Source: JABDMH01 sp965223025
GTDB taxonomy: Bacteria; Bacteroidota; Bacteroidia; Chitinophagales; Saprospiraceae
Direction: 5' to 3'
Assembly (NCBI GenBank): GCA_965223025.1
Contig: CBDCVP010000023.1
Coordinates: 3,224,001-3,288,000, forward strand
DNA length: 64,000 bases
Shown in pieces: positions 18,000-27,022 of this stretch. Both the position numbers and the translations under genes were made by a program. Below the pieces are notes generated by a model. The model ran no database searches. It had not been told where the DNA came from and saw nothing but the letters and a program-made list of their open reading frames with translations. Each line of letters opens with the position of its first letter. Position 1 is the first letter of the stretch.

Positions 18000-19810
18000 T
18001 TGAAATCATCGATTTTATAAATAATGTAAGTCACCTGCTTGTCGGACTTCTCTACATGGCAGGCTGTGCATTCGATCTCAAGATGCCGGCCCTCTAAATT
18101 GAATGCCGTCAGACTGTGATCAAATCTGCTTGCCTCCCAACTGTCAAAGCCATGACATAGCGTACAATCTGTAGTTCCTGCCACCTCAAATTGTCGATGG
18201 TGTGTATCCGAATGGCATCCAGCACAGGTCTTCGATGGATCCTTAAATGGCTGGTCCTTTATATCTATACCGTGCGAGAAGTGACAAGCGTTGCATTCCT
18301 GTGTCAAATGTTTGCCTTCCAGCGGAAAATTAGTTTGGTTGTGATCAAAGGCAATGGCTGACCAGCTTTGAGTCGAATGACATGCTTCACACTTCTGATT
18401 GGGATAATACTTCTGATCTAGTGTCGCCTGATGTATGTCTGAATGGCAATCCGCACATCTTGCTCCGATGTGCCTGAATTGCCATCTATCTTCAAGGTAA
18501 TGGCACGCTAGGCAAGGTGTGGCCAAATGGCCTCCTTCCAAATCAAAGGAGCCATCATTGTGTTGAGCGATCGTGAAAGTTGAAGGAGAAAATCCCTCAA
18601 CCACGTGACAACTAGCACAATCGGGAGAGCTCCCTTCGAAGGAAAATTCACGCTGATGATAGTCATCGTGGCATGTGCTACAAAGGCTGTGCTCGATGGG
18701 CTGTATTGTGCTCTCCTTATGACATGCCTTGCAGTCCAGATCCGCATGTTCACCTTGTAAAGCATAGTCCGTTGAGTCATGAGAAAAAGTGTGGTGCATT
18801 GCTAGGTCATGAAATGATTCTTCTGTGTGGCAAGTGGCACAGTTATGACCAAATTTAGCGTCATGCACATCTTCATGACATTGCTTACAGTCAATGCTAG
18901 ACCAAGCGGCGAACTCACGAAATGGCTTGCCATTGTCGGTACCGTCCGCATGACAAGCAAAGCAATCTATCTTTCGATGTTCGCCCAGCAGTGCGAAATC
19001 TGTTCGACGATGGTCGAAATTATCCATTCCTTTAAATAAGTGGAAGGATTCCTCGCTATGGCATTCCGTACAATGTGGACCAAAAGCATCATCGTGCACA
19101 TCATCATGGCAGTCCGTACAACGTTGGAATGCTATATCCGTGAACTGCTGAAAATTCTGTCCGTTTCTCTCCAATACTGGGTGACAATCCTCACATGCTA
19201 CTTCGACGTGCTTACCTTCCAATGGATACCGAGCATCATCATGATGAAATCTGGAAGCTGGCTGAAATGCTACCAGATCATGGCATTCGGTGCACTGATC
19301 TGCCAAAGTGCCTTGATGGATATCATCATGACAAGATAGACATGCATTTTCTAGGCCCAGGAACGTGTTTGACTTACTTCTAATGTCTTGATTGGAAATG
19401 AAATCTGGTTGATGACATGATCTACATTCTTGTTGTTGATGTGATCCCTCAAGAGCATAGCCTGTGAGAGTATGGTCGAATGAAGACTCGTCAAAACGTA
19501 TGATATCGAAAGTGCGACCATGATGATCACTATGGCAGTCGATGCACGACGAAGACTTCACTTCATCGGAAACATGGTATCCTTTATTTTGATCTATTCG
19601 ATCCTTCAAAGCCTTGTGACAATCCAGACATTTTACTTCTGATACTCCCTTTCCGATGTCATGGCATTTAGTGCAGCTTAAGAGACCTTCCAGATGGGCG
19701 TGCACTTCCGCAAGATCGCCCGGTGAAAGCTGAGCTTGAAGATGCGCCATGATGGAGATCGTAAATATCCCCATCATCAGACAAAGACGAAATAAATGTA
19801 TGCTACTCAA
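17978..19810 (-). CDS. Multiheme cytochrome c with 23 CXXCH motifs
   Basis: A 610-residue exported cytochrome c. The N-terminus (MSSIHLFRLCLMMGIFTISI, cleavage near AHLQAQ) is a signal peptide. I count 23 CXXCH motifs, and repeated blocks of the form FDH(x)nT-F-LEGxH-x-CxxCH recur roughly every 40-60 residues, giving His residues for bis-His coordination. It resembles NapC/NrfH-independent cytochrome c3-like repeat proteins and carries no recognisable catalytic domain. The start overlaps the stop of the FAD oxidoreductase gene by 4 bp (ATGA), and the stop overlaps the 49-heme gene by 22 bp, so all three are translationally linked. A role as periplasmic carrier between the membrane module and the giant cytochrome is inferred from order. 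Confidence 0.92.
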   Translation of the reverse strand: MSSIHLFRLCLMMGIFTISIMAHLQAQLSPGDLAEVHAHLEGLLSCTKCHDIGKGVSEVKCLDCHKALKDRIDQNKGYHVSDEVKSSSCIDCHSDHHGRTFDIIRFDESSFDHTLTGYALEGSHQQQECRSCHQPDFISNQDIRSKSNTFLGLENACLSCHDDIHQGTLADQCTECHDLVAFQPASRFHHDDARYPLEGKHVEVACEDCHPVLERNGQNFQQFTDIAFQRCTDCHDDVHDDAFGPHCTECHSEESFHLFKGMDNFDHRRTDFALLGEHRKIDCFACHADGTDNGKPFREFAAWSSIDCKQCHEDVHDAKFGHNCATCHTEESFHDLAMHHTFSHDSTDYALQGEHADLDCKACHKESTIQPIEHSLCSTCHDDYHQREFSFEGSSPDCASCHVVEGFSPSTFTIAQHNDGSFDLEGGHLATPCLACHYLEDRWQFRHIGARCADCHSDIHQATLDQKYYPNQKCEACHSTQSWSAIAFDHNQTNFPLEGKHLTQECNACHFSHGIDIKDQPFKDPSKTCAGCHSDTHHRQFEVAGTTDCTLCHGFDSWEASRFDHSLTAFNLEGRHLEIECTACHVEKSDKQVTYIIYKIDDFKCASCHL

Positions 19811-21147
19811 TTTTGCTGGTGCTTTAGAATGGCATATCCGAAGCGCCTGGTAATCTTGATTCCAATTTTTTGAAGGAATTTAGTGGGCAATTCACCTCCA
19901 GCGAAAATATAGACGAGGTCGTTTGCAAAAAGGGCCTTCTTTCCATCACCTGAGTTTGTCAATTCGATCGTCCTCTCATCAATTTTTGTCAGATTAGTAT
20001 TGAATTTTACTTCAATGAGATTGTCTGTGATCGCGGACTCGATGCGCTGTCGATTTTTAGGTTTGAGTCGATTAAACACCGCTTTGCGATAAGACAGAAT
20101 CACTTCGTTTTGTTCGGCGAGCAAGAGTGCCGATTCAATGGCAGAATCACCCCCACCTATCACGATCACCTTTTTATGTTCAATGTGTTCAGGTTCTAAC
20201 AGCCGGTAAGCTACTTTCTCCAGTTTTTCTCCCGGGATATTTAATTTTCTAGGTGTACCTCTTCTCCCAATGGCCAATAAAACACTTCGACAGGTGTATG
20301 CTTGACCAAGCTGGCTTTTCACCATAAAAATTCCGTTCTTTTCTTCAATGGCTTCAACCCTGGTGTTCTCTTGTATTTCAATACCATTCCTTGCTAAGAC
20401 ATCCTGCCACAGTTCGAGAAGTTCTGACTTATTGGTCTCGAAAAGTTTTATTTTACCGAAAAGCGGCAAGTGCATCGGTGCAGTCATGACGACCTTTGAC
20501 CTGGGAAAAGTAAAGACTGTGCCACCAAGGGTGTCTTGCTCAAGGGTGAGAAAATCTAATTTATGTTGCTTGGCGGCCAATGAAGCTGCGATACCAGAAG
20601 GTCCCGCACCGACAATGATTAGATCAACATCAGCCTGTATCGTACGATCAAGTTTCCTGGTAATATGCTCTACCGCCTGCCTCCCTTGCTCCACAGCATT
20701 TTTAATTAATCCCATGCCACCCAATTCACCAGCAATGTACATTCCAGGTATATTCGTTTCAAAACTCTGATTAACATGCGGTAGATCTACTCCCCTTTTT
20801 TCAGTACCGATACAGAGGCTGATCGCTTCGACCGGACATGCATGAAAACAGGCGCCATGACCCACGCAGTTTGATGCCTGAATTGTCATCGCCCTGCCAT
20901 CTACTATCCCTAGGATGTCTTTCTCAGGACAGGCCGTTACGCAAGATCCGCAGTTGATGCAAGTATCCAGATCGACCACGGGATGGAGGGATGCAGGCTC
21001 GAACAGGCCGTTGATTTTTGCTCTTGCAATTTTCTCTAAGACGATCTTAGAAGCTCTATTCTGCCTTTTCAAATAGATTATAATAATAGCCAGGCACAAT
21101 ATCCCCACGCTACCATATATCAGTAATTGCTCAATTAGTACTTCCAT
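19807..21147 (-). CDS. Membrane-anchored ferredoxin-FAD/NAD(P) oxidoreductase
   Basis: A 446-residue protein with an N-terminal membrane helix (about 6-27), a ferredoxin domain (61-110), and a thioredoxin reductase/YpdA-like flavoprotein domain (from about 170). Iron-sulfur site one is canonical, C63-x2-C66-x2-C69-x3-C73-P. Site two reads C94-x2-H97-x2-C100-x3-C104-P: the second cysteine is replaced by His. The FAD fingerprint is VDLIIVGAGPSGIAASLAA, and a second Rossmann motif KKVIVIGGGDSAIESALLL fits NAD(P). A CXXC redox disulfide of true thioredoxin reductases is absent. It lies 2 bp after the b-type cytochrome gene and overlaps the 23-heme gene. It could link NAD(P)H or a low-potential donor to the cytochromes or run in reverse; direction cannot be seen. 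Confidence 0.85.
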   Translation of the reverse strand: MEVLIEQLLIYGSVGILCLAIIIIYLKRQNRASKIVLEKIARAKINGLFEPASLHPVVDLDTCINCGSCVTACPEKDILGIVDGRAMTIQASNCVGHGACFHACPVEAISLCIGTEKRGVDLPHVNQSFETNIPGMYIAGELGGMGLIKNAVEQGRQAVEHITRKLDRTIQADVDLIIVGAGPSGIAASLAAKQHKLDFLTLEQDTLGGTVFTFPRSKVVMTAPMHLPLFGKIKLFETNKSELLELWQDVLARNGIEIQENTRVEAIEEKNGIFMVKSQLGQAYTCRSVLLAIGRRGTPRKLNIPGEKLEKVAYRLLEPEHIEHKKVIVIGGGDSAIESALLLAEQNEVILSYRKAVFNRLKPKNRQRIESAITDNLIEVKFNTNLTKIDERTIELTNSGDGKKALFANDLVYIFAGGELPTKFLQKIGIKITRRFGYAILKHQQN

Positions 21148-21149
21148 AA

Positions 21150-22013
21150 TCAGAAAATCCAGGTACTACCAAAAGCTAACGCCACTAAGACATGGATGAT
21201 CATGATCACCAGCATGACAATGGCAAAAGGCAGGTGAGCTACGTGCCAATACCGAAAAATTTGCTGCATGGTTGTGAGTTGCTCAATACGACGATTCAGT
21301 GCAAGCTCGCTCTTCAGCAGACGCAAAATGTCCCGCCTTTCCCTGACCGCTACTTGATTGTTCTTTAAATCGAGTTTAACAGATTGGATGATGGCCCTTT
21401 CCCTCAAGAATATCTTCCATCCTTTACTGAAGATATTGATGCCATGCAGATCTGAGTCCTCCTCCGAGCTGAGTGTCCATTGATATGCACTAATCTTGGC
21501 ACCAGCAGGCTGTGACATCACACGCATCCGGTCTTTCATCTCCTTGACCTCCTGGAGATTCAATGCTCTTCCTTCAATGCTGCGAGGTATCTGAAGATAA
21601 ATAAATCGGCCCAGCACTCCACTGGCAACCACCGCCACCATGCTCCAAAAACTAACTGCCACCATGCCCCCAAATTTGAAGGTAGTATGAAATAGAACAA
21701 GGATCGGCCCCAGCGTACATAAAAAGATGTGGAATTCCAGCCAGTGCTTAATTAAACCTAACCGAGAGAAGTATTTGGATCTCTTCCGAATCATATATCC
21801 CAATACACCAATCAATATGCACAAGGAGCCAAATACTCCCATGCCGTGGCCCAGCAAACCACTTGGCTTGAAAAGGTCATGACTAGGATGGTAAAACCGC
21901 TCTGCCAAAGGTGTCTGGTAGTAAGGCAATCCCTTAATGAGGATATATAGGGTCACAAAAATGGTGATGGTCACCAGTGTGGAAATATATATACGGTGTG
22001 CAAGCCGACTCAT
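21150..22013 (-). CDS. Membrane b-type cytochrome-like protein
   Basis: A 287-residue inner-membrane protein with about five helices (near 10-28, 55-75, 88-110, 117-138 and 262-283) and a cytoplasmic or periplasmic loop between helix four and five. Histidines lie within or at the ends of helices: H56, H90, H95, H109, H257, H260 and H274, a pattern suited to two b hemes. It looks like the membrane subunits that exchange electrons with quinones, but I cannot match it confidently to NarI, formate dehydrogenase gamma or ferric reductase families. It is the first gene of the seven-gene operon, 2 bp before the FAD oxidoreductase, so it is likely the quinone-facing entry or exit of the chain. Confidence 0.75.
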   Translation of the reverse strand: MSRLAHRIYISTLVTITIFVTLYILIKGLPYYQTPLAERFYHPSHDLFKPSGLLGHGMGVFGSLCILIGVLGYMIRKRSKYFSRLGLIKHWLEFHIFLCTLGPILVLFHTTFKFGGMVAVSFWSMVAVVASGVLGRFIYLQIPRSIEGRALNLQEVKEMKDRMRVMSQPAGAKISAYQWTLSSEEDSDLHGINIFSKGWKIFLRERAIIQSVKLDLKNNQVAVRERRDILRLLKSELALNRRIEQLTTMQQIFRYWHVAHLPFAIVMLVIMIIHVLVALAFGSTWIF

Positions 22014-22113
22014 ATCCTATTGATCACTGATACTAATACTAAATACGCACAACAGACTAGGCAGAAACATATAATCTATTTTGAATCATTCGCAAGCAAT
22101 GAACCCATTTACT

Positions 22114-23451
22114 TCAAAGGCGATACGACATACCCAGACGAATACCCAACCCATGATCCTCTTCGATAGTCCCCTCGTCTTTACTGAAATTATATCTGCC
22201 CTCAATACCTAGGCTACCTGATAACCTATGGCCAAAATTGTATTCAATACCAGCACCAAAAAGATAATCAGATAACAACATGCGGCCCTTGCCAAATTCG
22301 GTGGATAACTCATAATCATCACCAAGCCGTCTCACTTCATAGATATAATTCTGGAACCTTGCACTTCGGAGGATTAAACCACATTCAATGTAGGTCCAAA
22401 GAGGACGGATAAGGTTCGAGCCGTACCTCACCGACATAGGTAAACTGATATATTTTTCATGGATATAAATCTCATGAATTCTATCACCACTCATCAAACC
22501 ATCCGGACTGGGAAAAGAATAGTCATCTAAATCGTGTTCCAATTTGCCGTTAAACGACCTGGACCGAACCCCAGCCACAATCCTGAATTTCGGTGAAAAC
22601 AGGAACTGGGTTTGGAAGCCGAAGATGGTTTCAGTGGCATCCTCCAGATTTCGCTTTGTAGCATTGATCGCTCCCAACACCAGACCCGCTCTCACTTGGT
22701 CTGGTAATAGAGTGGTCCACAAGTGCCTCTTTCGCTCCGCTCTAATGATTTCTTCAGCGAATACCGCCCTGTAAGGGTGCAGTAAAATCCGTCTTGGAGG
22801 AATGGACAACGGCGCTGATCGAAATCCAGTGATCGATGGAATACTTTGAACTTCCGGATATGACCTTTGCTCCAGTGTGTTATTGCGAATGATGCCCTTA
22901 GATAAATCTGACGACAAGCCAGTGAGGCCAAGATCCGTTTTTTCGAAGTAATCTGACCGCTGGGAGAAATCACTAAAATCTAATGCTTGGTTGCTAGAAG
23001 AAATGATGGTTTGAGGAAAGGTACGAGCTACTCTGTCGAGTATGCCAAGGGTAGGTACGGAAAGGTTAGTCACTGCACCAGAAGCGCTGCTGTCATCCTG
23101 CGTATCACCTGCTGACACGCGTACATATCGAACCAACGTGTCTGTGATAAAAATGGTATCGTGCGCCCCGAACAAGGGTTTGGATACGATCGGATGTCTC
23201 ACTGACTGCATGCCATCTTTCGGCGGCTGAGTATAGCGACCAAGCACGAAAGATAAGGAGCTGACCAAAAGCATTGCGACCATAGCCGCGGTAGGTTTCA
23301 TCCAGCTCCTCTGCAATGAACCCTTTGAACCAATACCATGAGCTACCTTTCGCCAAACGGTCTGATCGGGAAGGTGGCTAGGTGCATTGGTTAATTTTGC
23401 TCTGATCTTCTTGTTGAATGGATGCAATACCTTTGCGTTTTGATATATCAA
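22114..23451 (-). CDS. Anti-sigma-like protein with C-terminal outer-membrane beta-barrel
   Basis: A 445-residue hybrid. The N-terminus (about 10-45, PFNKKIRAKLTNAPSHLPDQ followed by TVWRKV) resembles the short cytoplasmic sigma-binding helix of Bacteroidota anti-sigma proteins. One membrane helix follows (about 52-70, MVAMLLVSSLSFVLGRY). A Ser-rich periplasmic linker of some 150 residues leads to a C-terminal barrel of about 200 residues with alternating strands (GLVLGAINATKRN, FRIVAGVRSRSF, SGSLGIEGRYNF) ending LGIRLGMSYRL. The same chain thus appears to span both membranes, the design reported in Bacteroides as dual membrane-spanning anti-sigma (Dma) factors. The gene overlaps the upstream ECF sigma gene by 74 bp, as expected of a sigma/anti-sigma pair. 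It ends about 100 bp before the cytochrome operon. Confidence 0.78.
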   Translation of the reverse strand: MIYQNAKVLHPFNKKIRAKLTNAPSHLPDQTVWRKVAHGIGSKGSLQRSWMKPTAAMVAMLLVSSLSFVLGRYTQPPKDGMQSVRHPIVSKPLFGAHDTIFITDTLVRYVRVSAGDTQDDSSASGAVTNLSVPTLGILDRVARTFPQTIISSSNQALDFSDFSQRSDYFEKTDLGLTGLSSDLSKGIIRNNTLEQRSYPEVQSIPSITGFRSAPLSIPPRRILLHPYRAVFAEEIIRAERKRHLWTTLLPDQVRAGLVLGAINATKRNLEDATETIFGFQTQFLFSPKFRIVAGVRSRSFNGKLEHDLDDYSFPSPDGLMSGDRIHEIYIHEKYISLPMSVRYGSNLIRPLWTYIECGLILRSARFQNYIYEVRRLGDDYELSTEFGKGRMLLSDYLFGAGIEYNFGHRLSGSLGIEGRYNFSKDEGTIEEDHGLGIRLGMSYRL

Positions 23452-23962
23452 TAATCATCGCCTGAAGTCTAATCCTAGCTCTTGACAGATGTGACTTGGA
23501 AGTACCCTCCGATATGTTGAGCAACTCAGCAATCTCTCGATGCTTATACCCTTCTATCGTCGAAAGATTAAACACAGCTCGGTAAGAAGGTGGTAACTTT
23601 TGAACTAGACTCAACAAGTCTTGATAACTGAGGTAGTCGATGATATGACTATCAAAAGAAGGCTCAGCGACCTTCGACAGCGGAACGACTGGATCTTTAC
23701 GGTAGCGATAAAAGTCACTGCTAGCGTGAATAATGATTCGATTGAACCAGGGCAAAAACGCTCGGTCGATATCAAATTGATGCAGTTTATTGAATACTCT
23801 GATAAACGCATCACTGAGAATTTCCTTGGCGTCTTCCGCATTACTGCTGTATCTTAAGGCAATATTCATTCCATCGGAATAAGTCAGATTAAATAACTGG
23901 CGCTGGGCTCTCTGCGATCCATTCACACATTTGGTGATGATCCCAGAAAACTTCTGCTCCAT
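23378..23962 (-). CDS. ECF RNA polymerase sigma factor
   Basis: About 194 residues from the ATG at 23962; an in-frame ATG at 23989 would add nine residues. Region 2 is visible as LRYSSNAEDAKEILSDAFIRVFNKLHQFD (DAxExLxDAFxRVF type) with WFNRIIIHASSDFYRYRK, and region 4 as LSYQDLLSLVQKLPPSYRAVFNLSTIEGYKHREIAELL followed by a helix-turn-helix SEGTSKSHLSRARIRLQ. These are hallmarks of extracytoplasmic-function sigma-70 factors. Its 3-prime end overlaps the anti-sigma/beta-barrel hybrid gene, so the two are a regulatory pair. Targets are unknown; the cytochrome operon downstream on the same strand is one candidate. Confidence 0.93.
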   Translation of the reverse strand: MEQKFSGIITKCVNGSQRAQRQLFNLTYSDGMNIALRYSSNAEDAKEILSDAFIRVFNKLHQFDIDRAFLPWFNRIIIHASSDFYRYRKDPVVPLSKVAEPSFDSHIIDYLSYQDLLSLVQKLPPSYRAVFNLSTIEGYKHREIAELLNISEGTSKSHLSRARIRLQAMIIDISKRKGIASIQQEDQSKINQCT

Positions 23963-24297
23963 ATTTAATCTATACAGGGATCCCAGCATTAAAAGGTTGC
24001 CTCATTGGTTAAAAGATCTGATAAAATGGTGATGCCATTCACCCGGAATAATGCATCCATGCCCTAGTTGAGTCAAAAAGAACAACTCACAGAACTCCCT
24101 GTGCGAAACCCAGTGACTCGTATAGATCACCCTAGCAAGGGTGTCGATTCAGACAGCCGAGGTAAGGATTAATCATACTTTACCAATGTTTAGAGAAGTG
24201 TCGTAAGGGTTATAGAGTCAACGCTGGAAAATAGTCTCAAATTGTTACACCATGATAGGAAGACGACGAATTACACAGTACCTGCTCATCGAGGAAA
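23963..24297. other. Gene-free spacer upstream of the ECF sigma gene
   Basis: About 330 bases between the ECF sigma gene and the end of the PorV-like gene. I see no gene, no T-run hairpin and no convincing promoter box, although the sigma gene promoter should lie here. Confidence 0.35.
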
Positions 24298-25401
24298 CTA
24301 CTCTTCCCTCCCTTTGAAATCAAGCAATAAAGAGAAAATATGGGAAAATGAAGTATTCTCGGTGTCTCCCACATTGGTCAAGGCATAGTCGATACGCAAT
24401 CGCCCAAGGCCTAACCCGATGCCAAAGTGTGGCTGGACAATGGTGTTTTTCTTACCGACAATCAAATCATCATTTACCTTCTGAATGTTGCCCATTCCCG
24501 CTCTCAAGAACACCCGGTCATTAAAACTGTACTCCGCACCAACACGTGGATCGACGCTGGTAAAGGAGGTGCTGATCAGAGTATTGCGCTGACCATCAAA
24601 AGTCCAATTCAAGTTCATTTCCACAAGGAGGCTATTTTTTTCACCCATGGGTGCTTCATAAGCAACAGCTGTAATCAAACTGGGAGCGGTAAGCTCTGTG
24701 GAGCTTTTGGGTACCAAATTGCCCGTCTCCTGTAGAACGCGTTTCTCATCGTCGGTAAAGCTGAATGACCAGGCATTAAAAGTGGTGGTGAGATCCCTTC
24801 CCATCAATCCAAATCGCCAGCGCTCACCGTGTTTCATGAGACCCACATCGATGCCAAAGCCCCAAGCTGTGGCGAAGGGTCCGACACGGCGGTTGATGAT
24901 CTTGACGCTGCTACCGATGTTCCAATCTGATTTTCCCAGAGCCCGACCATAAGTAAAGAAAATACCATAGTCTGCCGCTGAAAAAGAAGAAATGTTATCG
25001 TAGTTGATCGATCCGTCGGGATCAAAAAGATTGATGGTGTTGGGAATGTTGTCGATGCCCATGCGAACCACGGAGAGCGCACCATAAGCCCTTTTTTCTG
25101 GATTAAGAGCTTTAGCAACACCTATGAAATCGTAGTTGACAATGCCAGCAAACCACTCAGCATGCATCGCACTCACCTGCAGAGGTGCCGAGCCCAGTGC
25201 GAGGCCAGCTGGATTCCACTGTGTAGCAAATACATCGGAGGTAGTGGCACTGACTGCTCCACCCATTCCATGTGCTCTCCCCCCCACCCCAATACTGAGA
25301 AAGTTGTTGCTGTACTTGCGAAACTCACCTTGGCTATAGCAAATGGTAACTGTGGTAACCAGTAGGAATGCGAGTGCGAGTGGTCGTACGAGTTTCTTCA
25401 T
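24298..25401 (-). CDS. PorV/PorQ family outer-membrane protein
   Basis: A 367-residue protein with a signal peptide (about 1-23, ending TICYSQ) and a FadL-like barrel of the PorV/PorQ (UPF0164) group. The diagnostic N-terminal motif is present: FLSIGVGGRAHGMGGAVSAT followed by DVFATQWNPAGLA, where NPAGLA is typical. PorV shuttles type IX secretion cargo to the attachment complex; PorQ-like paralogues are numerous in Bacteroidota and many have no proven secretion role. The window also encodes a cargo-type protein with a type IX sorting domain (carboxypeptidase near 48.4 kb), so a secretion system should be present. It is monocistronic here. Confidence 0.83.
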   Translation of the reverse strand: MKKLVRPLALAFLLVTTVTICYSQGEFRKYSNNFLSIGVGGRAHGMGGAVSATTSDVFATQWNPAGLALGSAPLQVSAMHAEWFAGIVNYDFIGVAKALNPEKRAYGALSVVRMGIDNIPNTINLFDPDGSINYDNISSFSAADYGIFFTYGRALGKSDWNIGSSVKIINRRVGPFATAWGFGIDVGLMKHGERWRFGLMGRDLTTTFNAWSFSFTDDEKRVLQETGNLVPKSSTELTAPSLITAVAYEAPMGEKNSLLVEMNLNWTFDGQRNTLISTSFTSVDPRVGAEYSFNDRVFLRAGMGNIQKVNDDLIVGKKNTIVQPHFGIGLGLGRLRIDYALTNVGDTENTSFSHIFSLLLDFKGREE

Positions 25402-25666
25402 TCAGCGCAATTCTGACTCTCTTTGTAAACGTTAAAGATAAGCCGTAATTGCATATGGAAGATGCTGCCCCAAAGTAATCGATGGAGAACCACTAAAAAT
25501 TGTGAAATTTTCTCTCTTGACCCTTTGCTTTGCGATAACATAGGGCTGATGAGCGCGAAAAAATGTGGTCTGAGAGCATGTAAGTTTAACTAATTGTTAT
25601 GATCGTCAACCGCCCACATGTTCCCCAAAAGGATTAATTTGGCATCATGGGTAAAATGACATCGAC

Positions 25667-26251
25667 ATGATAAAGTGGACACTAGCGGCACTGATGAGTC
25701 TGGCTGTATTAATCTCCAATGGTCAGGTCTCGCTTCGACCCCAAATTGGATTCAATTCGTCTGATTTGTCAAACGATCTGAAAGGCACATCCTTTGAAGA
25801 CAAGTTGGGATTTCAATTTGGCATTGATGCGCAGATTGGGAGTCGATTCTATATCCAGCCGGGCATCATGTGGGAATCTCTCAACAATGAGTTGAAGGAA
25901 TCCATCAATGGACAGAATATGGAATTCACAGTCGACCGTGTCCGAATACCCATTATGATGGGCTACAAAATATTGGGACCAGAAACCGACGGTCTGGTAG
26001 ACATACGTTTTTTCACAGGTCCAAGTGCGTCTTTTGTGATCAACAAAGATCTCAACGAATCAGCACTCATCTCGAAGAATGATTTTAAAGATGCCACCTA
26101 TGGATGGAATGTAGGTTTTGGACTAGATATTGCGCTAGTCTTTGTCGATGCAGGTTATTCTTTTGGCCTCAGCGAGGTGTTTGAAGATGTCGCTCAAGAT
26201 GTCAGAAACAATTTGTGGTATGTCAACGCCGGCCTACGAATCGGTTTTTGA
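25667..26251 (+). CDS. Small outer-membrane beta-barrel protein (PorT-like)
   Basis: A 194-residue exported protein with signal peptide (about 1-20, ending ISNGQ) and eight or so predicted transmembrane beta strands (VSLRPQIGFNSSDLSNDL, FYIQPGIMWESLNNELK, YGWNVGFGLDIALVFVDAGY, LWYVNAGLRIGF). The last residue is Phe, a barrel signature. It matches the generic outer-membrane beta-barrel/PorT-like family of Bacteroidota whose members mostly have unknown function. Its last 18 bases overlap the end of trpA on the other strand. Confidence 0.8.
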   Translation: MIKWTLAALMSLAVLISNGQVSLRPQIGFNSSDLSNDLKGTSFEDKLGFQFGIDAQIGSRFYIQPGIMWESLNNELKESINGQNMEFTVDRVRIPIMMGYKILGPETDGLVDIRFFTGPSASFVINKDLNESALISKNDFKDATYGWNVGFGLDIALVFVDAGYSFGLSEVFEDVAQDVRNNLWYVNAGLRIGF

Positions 26252-27022
26252 TCGAATCGAATCAACGAAAGATGCAACCGCCGTTTCGATCTGACCTGGG
26301 TGCATTTTAAGATGCTTGATGAAAGCACTGCCAATAATGGCTCCATGTGCATGATCACAGGCTTGCTCGAAAGTCTTATGATTGGAGATCCCAAAACCGA
26401 TCAACCGCGGATTGGATAGATGCATGTTCGCTACCCGGGCAAAGTAATCTATCTGAGCTTTTGTGATGTCATGCTTGGCACCCGTGATGGATGCATTAGA
26501 CACCATATAGATAAATCCCCTTGCCAATTGATCAATTTTCCTGATCCGCATTTCACTGGTTTGCGGAGTAATCAGAAAAATAGCATGCAATCCACTGGCT
26601 ACAAGGTTAGCCTTCATCTCGGATTCATAAATATCGATCGGAAGGTCAGGAATGATCAATCCATCGATGCCTACTTTTTTACAGTCCTCCACAAACAACT
26701 CGACACCATATTGCATCATTTGATTGAGGTAGCCCATCAGAAGTAAAGGGATACTGGTCTTTTTTCTGATCTCAGCTAATTGCTCGAAGAGGCGAGCTAG
26801 CGTCATGCCATTCTCCAAGGCCACCGCTCCACTCTCCTGAATGGTCGGACCATCTGCCATGGGATCAGAATACGGCATGCCAATTTCAATGATATCAACT
26901 CCAGCTTCCGCAAGCGCCAAAATGATTTTCTCCGTATCATCCACAGCTGGGTATCCAGCAGTAAAGTAAATATTGAGTATATGGCTATTTTTTTCAGCAA
27001 ATAACTGATCAATCCGGTTCAT
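26234..27022 (-). CDS. trpA: Tryptophan synthase alpha subunit
   Basis: A 262-residue TIM-barrel enzyme that cleaves indole-3-glycerol phosphate to indole and glyceraldehyde 3-phosphate and channels indole to TrpB. Catalytic Glu is in VDIIEIGMPYSDPMADGPTIQ (residues about 40-60), with the second catalytic Asp in DGLIIPDLPID, and the phosphate-binding glycines in LIGFGISNHKT and HGAIIGSAFIK. Length is standard. It is the last gene of trpEGDCFBA and overlaps trpB by 4 bp. Confidence 0.97.
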   Translation of the reverse strand: MNRIDQLFAEKNSHILNIYFTAGYPAVDDTEKIILALAEAGVDIIEIGMPYSDPMADGPTIQESGAVALENGMTLARLFEQLAEIRKKTSIPLLLMGYLNQMMQYGVELFVEDCKKVGIDGLIIPDLPIDIYESEMKANLVASGLHAIFLITPQTSEMRIRKIDQLARGFIYMVSNASITGAKHDITKAQIDYFARVANMHLSNPRLIGFGISNHKTFEQACDHAHGAIIGSAFIKHLKMHPGQIETAVASFVDSIRSKTDS

